64,000 nt of DNA from Sthenelais limicola (taxonomy: Eukaryota; Annelida; Polychaeta; Phyllodocida; Sigalionidae), in assembly GCA_942159475.1 (NCBI GenBank), contig OW804094.1, positions 131,674,755 through 131,738,754 of the forward strand, read 5' to 3'. The notes below the pieces were generated by a model, which saw nothing but the letters and a program-made list of their open reading frames with translations, did not search any database and had not been told where the DNA came from. Position numbers and translations under genes: made by a program. Each line of letters opens with the position of its first letter. Within the stretch, counting starts at the first letter, position 1. Positions 10,801 through 22,800 of this stretch are shown in pieces.

Positions 10801-13800
10801 GGAGCATTTCACCCTGTTGTTTTTGCTACAGAACTTCATAACAGTCCACATTTTATATTCCGGCGACTCGCTGAAATATTATTATAATGTAATACTATGC
10901 TGCAGTGTTTTAACTTATTATCACTAACCGGTGCTCATATTCCTTCAGTCGATTCAACTTTAAAGTATTGTAAAAACATATATATATAGGCAGCAAAATA
11001 TTGATGCCTTTTGTCTCATAGGCCAAACAATGAGTAAATTTGGTTAGACTTATGCAATAACTGAGAATGCAGCTTTAATAGTGTTTAGGCGACCTTGCAT
11101 AATGATTTTGATTCCAGAATAATGAGCAGCGCTCGAGTGTCTGTTGAATGTCTTCCCTCCCCTCACACTTTATGTAATTACGCTGGTATAATTATACCAT
11201 ACTAATTACATTTCATTTCCTTAATGGATTCGAATCATCTGGACCATGAACATCTATGACATTTTCATATCCTGTTGTGATTGATACATGGCATAGGGAT
11301 GTGTGTTGGCCGAGTGGTCTAAAGCGCTGAGTAGGCTCACTGGCATGTGTAACATGTTGTGGGTTCAAACCCGGGCGTGGCTACAGTTTCACCATGAGGT
11401 GAACTAGTCCTGGTTAAAAGTGTAAAAAAGAAGTTAGACAGGAAGGAGAATACCTCTCCTCACATCCATGCATACGTAGATGTATACGGATGAACAGTAG
11501 TGGTATTCAAGTGTGGACCTCGTTAGGAATTGCCGTTATACAAACTATAGTAATTGAGATACAAAAGTCTGAGCAGTCTAGGCTCAGAGCCTATAACGGT
11601 ATTTTGTGGTTTTGAGCGAGGCGCTTTCCCTCAGTTTCTAGGGACTCTCTAAACTCTGAGCCTAAACGGGATAAATAAGTAGCATGGCATGTCCTTTTGG
11701 ATAATCCATAATAGTTTGTTCTCAATTAAACAGTTAACAAAAAGCATTATTTTATTGTAAATGAGAATTTTATTTATTTTTCAAACTCATTTCATAGGCC
11801 AATCGCTATTTGCATTAGAAACATGTACAAAAAAACTAATCTATTAACAATCCCTTATGCTTAGTTACCAAATGAATTTAGAATTAGAATTATTATTTAT
11901 TTATTTTATAGTGTGAAGTGTAAACTGATCGTGCTGGTCTGCTTTTAGATTATTATAGATCTAATTCAGAAACAAGTATTATGCTCTGTTTGACAACAAC
12001 CCATGACCTCAAACTCAATACTTTCCATTTGAACATCCAAAATTGTATACCCAAGGATCTATCAGGGAATCAGGGGACCGTCAGACTCTACATATAACTT
12101 TGTGATGGCATGTCCATTCATACTGATTTGCTTGTCTATATATGATATATCATATAATTTATTTCAATTTCTTGGTGCAAGAGTCGACATTGGTTCTGTC
12201 TATGTAAATAAATATATTGCGCTATCCATCGACAAATGTCCAATAAAACACACACTTTGATAATGTGACACTTTCAGAACCACTTATGAATATAGATAAG
12301 CAACAAGTCTAACAAGGTCCTGCGCCTCACTATATTACTTCGTGTCAACTTTGAGATTGATTCTTGGCCCTGTATTAAGCTATTCAACACCCAGGTGCAC
12401 ACTAATATTGCACTCGGACAAAAGATGAAAGTTGGGTGGTGCCTTTAATTCTGAAGCTATTCGTGCATGGGCTTGGCATATAGGCAATGAAAGATAGTAC
12501 TACGGTGGAAAGTTAGCAGCTGCATCTTGTGTACAGCCCATTGTGTATAATAGTTCTGCCAAGGCCTCAGCTTTGCTAACAAAGTCAATCTCACTGGCAG
12601 TATCATTTGTACAATTGGTGTAAAACATTTCAAAACAATATTTAAGTGAAGGCTTATGTGTGTTTGCCGTTTCCGTTCTAAAGTCTGAATTAAAAATCCC
12701 TTTCGGCATGGAATTATACCGCATTCCCCCCGTGACATTATCTTGAAATATCCATCCCTTTAGCTACACCTACTTTCGATTATCATCTATATATACACAT
12801 ATACTCATATATGAGTCAGTCGAGAGTGAAAGAAAAATCAGAAAACCAGGAAAAAAACGAAAAAAACACAAGGGACACGACATTAATTATAATTGTAAGA
12901 GCCTCGATGGCAGTCTATGTTGAATAAAACCTTTTTAAAAACAAAAGAAGTCACATAATATATTCCATAACCTGGAGGAGGACTGTACCACTATTCGATC
13001 TGCAATTAACATCAGAAGTCAAATGTGTTGATATATCGGTATGTTTGCAAGGCTGATAAGAGTAGGGAGAATTATAGTCCCCCTAGATAGTGTCTGAGCA
13101 GCTTATTATTCACTGCATATTTGATGAGGATGCTTTGAAGTGTCAAAGCAGTACTTTATCTGTACAGATATGTCTTCCTATAATGTTACAACAACTTTGT
13201 TTCAGTTGTTTGTTAGGCCTTTAGTGATAGGACAGAGATATTAATTAAAGCAGCATTATCAGCTATTATTTATTTTAAAGAAATTTTATTGGGAACATTT
13301 CCATGGTGACAAACAAAATCTTACCAAATCAGCTAAGTGGTTATTAAATATAATCTAAGGATTAAACATAATGCTAAAAAGTCGATATAATCCTGATTTA
13401 TTGTAAGCTCAGTGAACAGGTCTATTGACCAACCATTATATACCAATGTATATTGGATTAATGTCTTATCAGAGACAGATAATACTGTAAGTTCAGTAAA
13501 CAGGTTTTATCAACCAATCATTATTATACCAAGGTCTATTGGGTTAATGTCTTACATGAGATGATTATTACTCATTATATCACATATCATATTAATATAC
13601 TCTGTAGTGAGTTTTCATTGTAAATTGGTGCTGTATTAGCTTTAACTTGATGACTAATGTATCCAGAAGTGCTGCTTTGTATTTTATTTTATTATTCTGA
13701 ATATTGGAGTAGGTATATCTGATGGGCGGGCCAGGAAGATCTGTTCGTAGAGGCTCCTGTCCATTTCGTGTAACTGTACTGATCAACTTGAATAAAAATG

Positions 13801-16800
13801 TTTATATATTCTGACGACATACATTAAAGGGATGTTTACAGTTTAGACATAATAAAAGATTCCCATCCACCAGCGCCGTGCTCTCACACGCTGACCATTA
13901 TTAATACAACAAAATATTCAAGAATTGTTCACATTATTTTAGACATCTGTCCCAAAAAATAAATGATCACACAAGGCAACAATTATATGCTCATCAGTCA
14001 AACTTGCTATAAGTTATGACCTGAATCCGAGAAAATAGAATAGATACAAATTAGCATCAACATACCACTCTTCCTATACAGTAAATTGAGTTTTTATAAC
14101 TCGACTCTTCCTGAACGTAAGAAACTATTATAATACAATTTGTTTATTAATGTTTTATATTTTGTTGGGTCAACCTCAGTTCCGATTCTTTCTGGGAGGC
14201 TATTCCATACGGAATTTACTCGACCAGGAATACTTCTACTTAATCTACCTTTTTTCCATTTTACAACTTTTATTTTTCTTCTATGACCCAAATTTTGGTC
14301 TGTGAAACATCCAGTTCTCGACAATAAAATCGAAGATAGATAGGTAGGTGATCCCTAATGCTGTAACATAATTATTATACCAGCCGATGAGAGGTGTTTA
14401 AGTTCCCAATAATAACATCAGTTACAATAGGGTTGGCTCTATATCTAGTAGACTGGTTGTATAAATGTATCCAGACCATTGTTTGAAAGGTTTTCACTAC
14501 CAATATTTCATTTCGAATCTGAGCTTAGTTATCAAATTAGTTACAAGTGGACAAATGGCTTAACGACTCGTGTCGAATAAGAACCAAATGATTTGTGTTC
14601 ACATTATTGTCATTGAAATCAAATAAGATAGTTTGCCACATGAGCCCCGCGCACATTTCCCTAAGGGACGATAAAGGTATTCAATTCAGCGATGTAGAGC
14701 TCTTTATATTTATTTCCTCGTCCTTGGATTACAGTATTGTTGTCAATTTAATTCCACATCTAGCTAACTGTTTAACTTTTCCAACAAGAGTTGAACATTT
14801 TTATCAATATGATTCTGTGATCCAGATTGTACTTGGCTCCGACATGCCGAAATTGTACTGAATGGACTTTGCTAATGGCGTTTTTATCGATCAGGGAAGG
14901 ATATGTTGAGTTATGCTTCGGGTTTTTTAAATTCACTACAACCATGTACTTGCAGATATATATGCTGCTAATTCAGTAATTAAATTAAATCTTGCATTGA
15001 TATTGATTTCTCAAAATTGAAGGTTCGTGTTGACACTGTAGAATTAAAATATATGCATCCATATTATGGTGAAATAGTACAGAATGTAGTCCTTACCAAT
15101 TTGTTACAATGATTGCATAGAACCATGTATTCTCTCGTGCAGCTCAGCGACTTATAAAAAATCTTCATGTAAATGTAATTTCCCTGAGTAAGCATTCATA
15201 ATCTTGCTAGGCAAATTCACAATCTAGCAAGTTCCATACATATCCTGTTCCTAAAAAACAGATACAATTATGAGGTTGGACAGAAACAGCAATAGCAGCA
15301 CTCATTAACGATATACTTACGATTCTCGTTTAGTGAAGTATAGTCAAACTAATCTGTGATTAGTAGAGCCTGGTAAAGTCGTCGTTTGCATCTGCTTTCT
15401 CTCTGCATGCGTTTTGCTTTATAGCCCGTAGTGTCTATTAGGACTGCATTTGTAATAATAAATCTAATTTTATCTACACTTTAACACGGGCCCCATATTG
15501 GGATATTCCCATTGCATGTTGAAATGCCATCTCCTCTTAATGGTTTGCGAGGTATGGAACGATAATAAATGCAAAAAGTGCTAGAGATTTATTATATGCG
15601 ACAGACAAGGGAATATTGTGGACCTTCCTGTCTTGCTTGGAGCTCGATAAGAGATGATTTAGTTGAGACCTGGCATTCGTGAGCATTTCTTTTCGTCAAT
15701 GGTTGCATGCAGAGGTCAGTGACACTGCTTGGAGATATGTACTGGTCCCCCTACTCTCTCAATCATGCTAGGCTAAAATGTGTATCATCATTTTTATCGC
15801 TTGATTCATTTTTCCTTCTTTGGCCCATTTGACTCTTCCGTCGCTTTTTGTCTCAACTTTGTACCGACCATTTTTTATGCTCGGCCTTTTAACTGGCATG
15901 TCATCTCTAACTCTCCTGGAGCCCGTTGCTCCGTTTCTCGCTAACTATTTTCTCATACACTTTCAATGGGGAAATAGTTAGCGAGAAACGGAGCAACGGG
16001 TCCCAGAGACTCCTTAGCTGAGTTTGATGCCAGGTGAATTTAAGATGATTAATTTTATTGTTTCGATGACAAAAGCTGCTACTTCTCTTGTCAACAACAC
16101 CTGGACAATATCAAGTTTTAGGTGGTTATGTGCCCATGTCTACGAGTCTCTATTTCTGTATGTATTCATTCATATGTAATGCATTCTGTTCAGAGATATC
16201 AAATCATAGCAATACATATAAATGAATACATAAGAAAATACAGACTCATAGAAAGGGGCACAACACTACTTGTAAATATACACCGAACGTAATATTCTAA
16301 AATGTATTGCTTGTCAGTAGATTTATTCATGATGGAAAAATAAACCAAGTTACTTCGGGTTCTTGGAATGAATGAATCAGCTGGGAATGAATCAAATCAG
16401 CTGGGAATGAATCAGATGTGAAGATTTCCCTTCAAAACAGGGAAGGATAGTGTCGTATTGGCCTTTTCCATGTCTTTGCCTTTGGACATCTCATTGTACG
16501 GTTTTCTGGGAAAAAAGGGACCCAGAGGTACACCACCACAGAGGTGGTGTTGCATAACATATACCCGCTCCGACAGTTTCTGCAAGTCAACTCGGTGTGA
16601 CTCACTTCGAGAAACTAGCTCTTGGACTAAACACTGTCTCATCTTCTCCATACACCTCTGTATGTTGTCTTCTGCATCACAAGCAGGATATCTAATAAAA
16701 CATCATTGACGATCACCGCAAAAATAAAAGGGATATCATTAATTGGGAGTTGAATGCTACTTGGATGCATAACAAAGCAATTCCACAATACAAAGCAAAA

Positions 16801-19800
16801 TAACTCATGCCTATATAGGACGGTTCAAGTGAGTGTAATTCAGATTTCGTGCCCGTCACCCATCAAAAATCGTAACTGGGAAATATGCAGTTCGAAGGAT
16901 CGAGACAGAGAACCAAAATTAGCAAATAGGAGAGACTGAAGTCGAAAGTGATGTTGGGCAATGACATCCCAAAGCAAATTGCTTTTACACGCACAGTTAC
17001 AATGAACTCCTCCCTAGGCTCATATAAAGATGGTATTACCCACACATTATAGGTCCTAGTGGGAGACCTATTCGCATTAAGTATATGATTTATTAAGTCC
17101 CTCTTACTAAAACCTGAGCTGTTAAAGAGTTGGGAATGTTTAGGAAACCTACTTGTCAGTAACTTCTAATTTGGGCTGTCCGCTGGCTATGTGAGATATG
17201 TTATCCCCACAGTGTGGCTTATTCAGGTGTTCGAGTGGCTTCTAATAGTGGTCTGTGTTTACTCATACATTTTTAAGACTAACTTTTGTTCGTCCCTAAT
17301 TTGATTCTCTGGCATCTGCCACGACACCACTTGGAGTCGGGATTTTATGGAAATATTCTGTAATCTTTGAACGCAATATCGTATGATAGTATTACCTATA
17401 TATATAGGTTATTACCTAGGTATAGCTGAATGCTGTTGGGTGTCTAGGACGCCTGATCTTGAAGACCAGGAATAATTCATACCTATAGTTCCGAGTCGTT
17501 TAATTATATATCATATTTCCATCATTTTATACAGGAAATAGGACATTAGTCTTCTGCTATGCAGGTCTTCCAGACGACTCTTCAACCCCACATTACAAAA
17601 AATACATAGATTTCTCATGAATTGTACTTCTATTATGTATACATTATGTTTTGGATAGTAACCGTTAACCTTTTTTTACCTTACATTTGGGATAATAATC
17701 TATCCAGTCTCTCTTCCAACATTTATATTTATCTTTCATATACATGTTGTGTCGGTAGAATTTTATCGTGGTATATCGTTATGCCGGTGGGGATACTGAT
17801 AGTTTTGATAGTGTGGTGGAAATAAAACCCTCAGTGTTTTGTGATTGTTATATATCTTATTATCACAAGCTTTCGGGTGACTTACCCTTCATCAGGTTGT
17901 CATATACATATTTTACATACATATAAGAGTACAAGCACATAGTAGTGATGTTACAAATTCCAGTAGAATACACACACACCTTCGCCCCCATTCTCTGAGG
18001 TAATACTCAGGACCACAAACACACCACACACTTCATACTATATCAGAACAAAATAATAATGCTTAATGAATTTCTGTATAATTATATGTTCTTCTTCCAG
18101 AGCCGATCCGAAGAGTGAGTTGAGGGACGTTCTAGCAATAGTACAATATGACGGCTGGGTGAGATGGGTTCCTCATCAAATTTTCAAATCCTCGTGTTCA
18201 GTAGATGTCACCAACTTTCCTTTTGATTATCAAAACTGTCACATGTGGTTTGGCTCTTGGACTCACTCCACCAAAGAGATAGACGTCAACATGGCCTTCG
18301 CCACTGGCATAGACTTATCCACATTCCAGTCCGATTATCTGGATTCCTCTGATTGGCATATTGAACAGACTAATGCCGACAAGCAAATTATGCCCAATCT
18401 GAATGATACACCAAACTACGGTGTGCTGACTTTTCATCTGCAAATGAAGAGGAAATTAGTGTTTTCATCATATATTTTGACTTTGCCCTGTGTCTTCTTA
18501 GCCTGTCTAACACTAGTCGTGTTTTGGTTGCCACCCGATCGACCTGACCGCACTGCCTTAGGTAAGTATTTTAATTTTTAATTTCTGTCTTTTCGATGTA
18601 ATTGATATTATTCTTATTTATGTTGGTTATATGTGTATGCGTGGGATTCGTCAGGCAATACCATGATATGAGAAGTTAGTTCATATTTTGGCAAAGTATA
18701 TACAAATCTTTGTCAAGGATTTGATTGAATATGTCCAAAAAGGTTTGAGGATCGAATCAATATAAGTAAGGATTAATGACCGACCTGCTGGAGTACTGAT
18801 GATGTATAACCCCGAGAGAATTGAGGTTATTGATACCTCTACCTCTTGTGGTCATAGCCCTGAGACCATTTAAGGTAGACACTAACGGTATATATCTTCA
18901 AGCTGATAACGTTTCTATTTCGGAGCCTGTGATTGATCTCCAGTCACCTGACATAGAGGCTGGGACATCATTGGTTGGAAACGTAATCAACTGAAGCCCC
19001 GCCCCCGGCCTGTTATATGTACTGATGCTGGTGATCCTCTCCTTTTTGTCCAAATGTTGCAACACAATGACAAATGCTTGCTTTCGCTCTCTGATTAAAA
19101 ACATAGGAACAAAAGACGCGGTTGATTGCACATAATTTGCCCGCAATATCACGTGGTATTATACGAAATGATTGATTGATAAGCAGCTTATTTTGTCTAT
19201 TATCAACAGAATTTCTCCCAAAAAAAAATTCTCAAACTATTAAAAAATGCCAAAGTTAAAGAAAAATGGATGATAAATGAGTTGATCTTTTCAGATATTG
19301 AACATAACCTTACTAATACGATTGTCCCTCAATCAACAAATGATATCACCAATCTTGAAAAGGCCATGAAAATGACAAATGCTATTAAAAGGGAATAAAA
19401 GGGAACCACGGGATCTAACTTCCTCTTTTGACATTTAACCGAAAGAAATTGAAAAAGATATCAGTAAAATAACAATGACATTGGTGTAGCATTCCTGCCC
19501 GCTAAAACTTTGAAACCCTGTCTTCATGCATTGTCTTCTCAAATGACATTTGATATTTATAAATGTCTTCCTCAAAACGGGAAAGGTTCCTCGAGCATTT
19601 AAACAGGCAAGGGTTAATAAAAGGAGTAAGCGTCCTAATGGGATTCTAATGGCAATTTGCGAGCGAGACGCTTTCCCTCAGTTTGGAGGGACTCCCTCAA
19701 CTCTAAGCCTAGCCGGTACTTCCCTCAAACTGCTCATATACATACTCGCATCCTGAACTATAACTATTCTCCTCCCGTAGTCCGTCCCTATAGGTGAGAC

Positions 19801-22800
19801 ATAAGGAGTCATTTAATGCCGCTATGGAATACTGCTCCCACTGCCATGGGCTTCCCTCGATAAATTCCCAGCAATAAAAAAGTTGAAAGGACCATCACCC
19901 GGATCCTTCAATGCACTTGATTAGCCTCCCTTGAACGAATTAATGGTCGTTTACTAAATCAGTATTGTGCCGAAGGGAACCTTTCTCGTGAAAATTTATG
20001 TTCTATCGATGGAAGACCTTTTACTGAAAAAATAGTCTCGTCAAGATTGTTGAGATTTTGCCACACAGCGCATTGTTTGCGTCATCGTAAAATGTGCTGC
20101 TAATTAATACCTTTCATTGGAATCGATGAATTCGGGAAGAGGCAGGTATTAGCACTTTAATTTAGTCCAATACGGAGGGTCGTTGTCCTTTTACCTCAAA
20201 AAGGATTGATGTCCCAGAGCTTCAATAGTCTGAGAGTGCACCAGCTGATCCCGGCCATAGTGCACCAAGATGTCTATCGTTCTGATAAATTAATTGATCT
20301 AGCATTTGGTCCCCAAAAGTCATAACAAAAGTTGTGAAAGGGCAAAATGGGCATCTTTTACAGCGCTCCCAAGCCATGTATAGGGGCATAGTACGTGTAT
20401 GAGCAGGTTCAGTATCATGAATCGCCCAATTGTGACCCTCTCATAGCTTCTAATCGCCATTTTGTCCCTCTAATGCTAAAACGTCCAGTACAAAACGCGT
20501 CTCAATTTTTGTACTTCTCTTCGAGTGTATGCATTGATGTGTTCCTGTCGAAATCTAAAGAAAACGTTTCCTGATATCTTTTGATTAATGTTGTCCAACT
20601 ATATCATAGATTGGCATTGCTGCAGCGGAATATGGAGGTGAGGGGTGCGTTACATAATCGACGATACGCAATACTGCATCTCCAATAGCGGGTCAAAATA
20701 TTATTCATTTGTGCTGAGTATTTGTAAAATGTTTTGCGTACTAAGTTTGGATATTGGGTCTCCCCCGATATTGCGTACCAACTAAATATTGCATACCAAC
20801 TAAATATTGTGTCTCCATTTGATATTACGTACCAACTAAATATTGTGTCTCCGGACAGAAAGAGAGAGAGGAATTACCGCAATTGTCTATTATTGGTATA
20901 TTTAGACAAATGCTTTCTTTGTGCATTCACTTGTATTTATCCTGACCCTTCACACATCATTGGCACAGGGATATGGCACACTACTAGTTCCTATGCTTGG
21001 CGACTGCCGCGCCACCTAGCGGTATAAGAACAGCGTGTCTACACTAAGAAATGCCTCTAAACAACCACCAAAGCCATCAGGGGTGCGTTACATAAAGGGA
21101 GCGTGACTAGATTGTCCATCTTAAATTAGTCAATGTAGTATTGGGTGATGTTGCATCTCCATCTTATATTGCGTCTCCACCTAAATTACGTTGATATATC
21201 ACTTGCAAGTGGAAACGCGCTCCCCAGTGAAGACCCAATACCCAAACTTAGGATGCAAACCACTTCACAAATACACACAATTTGTTGTGCGTCCCAGATT
21301 AGTCGATTGGAGACACACTATTGCATATCTCCCTTTATGTAACACACCCCAGAACATGATGACTACTATAGTTTCTTATCACATCTGAAAAGAGAATATA
21401 TTCAGCCCGGTGCTTTCCTTTAACAAATTGACATTAAAAATAGCCTTGGCATGAATACAACATATGAGGAGAAAGACATATGTGAATGGATATCTCTTTA
21501 TGTGACGAATATTATTGTGAGCAACGGTGAATTACAATAGGAATGTCTAAGATGTAATCCCTTATACAGGACCGGCACATTTTACCACTATTGTTTTACG
21601 TATGCAATTGAGGCCTCTACATATATTAATGTCCCTGTTGCATTCCCAAGTAATGTGACTGTGGGAATGTAATAGCACCAATAATAGGTATCTGCCGATG
21701 CGCTATTGTTTGTTCAATCGCGTTTAGCTTTATATAGGAATACTTTTTATTTCTAATTAAAGTTCCTAGCACCTGCTCTCAGGCCTTAAATGAGAAATGT
21801 TGTCTTGCTTTCCATTTAGATAGGAACTGGCTGAAAACAACACTCAATGAATGTGATATAATGTAAAATACATGCTTTCAGGACTGGGGCAAAATCCCAT
21901 AGATCAACCTAGTACAATATCCTAGTCGCAGGTTTCTCTAGGCTGGGGTAATATTATCAAAGGGCGATTTTGACTGGAAGAATATTCTCCTATGGGAATA
22001 TTGTCCAGGTGGGGGAAGTATTGTCCGGGGTGGGGGTATTGGTGTGTGTTGGGGGAAAGTGGTAAGGGCCTAGTCCACTGAGCCGATTCGCATGAGAATC
22101 AGCTAGTGGACTAGGCCCTATAATGCAGTAAAACTGATGGAGATGTGTACATTGTGAAACCATACATGTAAACCTTCCTGCATGACATTATCACGAAAGT
22201 AGTGTCTTTAAAATATATATGTGGATTTTTGTGTACATATGTATATTATGATATATACATACATGTACACAAAAATATATATTAGAATATCCATAAACTA
22301 ACGCGAAATTCCTTTGTGCCAACTGAGAGCAATTGGTGTTGCCATGTGCCTGATTATAACATGAATTTCTTTTCTTTTCCCAGCCATGAGCATCTTTGCT
22401 AGTTTCCTTGTGCTACTGCTGATTCTTGTTGAAGCTGTTCCCGCCACAGCCTCCTCCGTCCCAATCCTCGGTAAGTTGGAATCAATACTTGTTATATTGT
22501 GTTATCAAAATTTCGGAAGAATAGGGCCCTGTTTCAAGAGTTGGTCTTTAGGGATATCCTAAGTTGGATTGTTTCCTTAATGTGCTGTCCCAGGTATTAG
22601 GATAAGATCTCCACTATCGCACTGCAAGTCCCTCAGAGTATGCTAACTCATGGTCTGTTCACCTAGCTGTCCAGCCTTTGTGCCACTTGCACTATTTAAT
22701 ACCAGTTTGAGACCATATGGTGGTGCTGTATTTACAGCACTATCCTACTCCACTGCAACCCCCGTAGTCTTAAGTGTAATTTATTATACGTGCATCCCTC

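Larger units (their letters stand above)
8193..18100 (+). other. 9.9-kb receptor intron packed with repeats
   Basis: Between the loop A exon and the cys-loop exon. It contains a tandem array (9.1-10.8 kb) split by a DNA-transposon-like insertion, a tRNA-derived SINE (11.3-11.7 kb), an 84-bp tandem duplication (13.4 kb), a LINE ORF2 tail (14.1 kb, minus), a long perfect hairpin (15.9 kb), a possible minus-strand exon (16.4 kb) and a possible Penelope-like tail (17.75 kb). The remaining sequence shows nothing recognisable. Confidence 0.7.

Noticed and set aside
11300..11385. Possible tRNA-Leu/Ser gene (good box A and box B)
   Set aside because: The bases flanking the boxes do not form an acceptor stem and a long unrelated body follows, part of which recurs at 19.66 kb; it is a SINE head.
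12457..12738. Two overlapping minus-strand frames of 93 and 74 codons
   Set aside because: No motif, no splice context and no codon pattern; chance frames.
17871..17930. A functional hammerhead ribozyme
   Set aside because: The core is present but the sequences needed for stems I and III were not found by eye; kept only as a low-interest observation.
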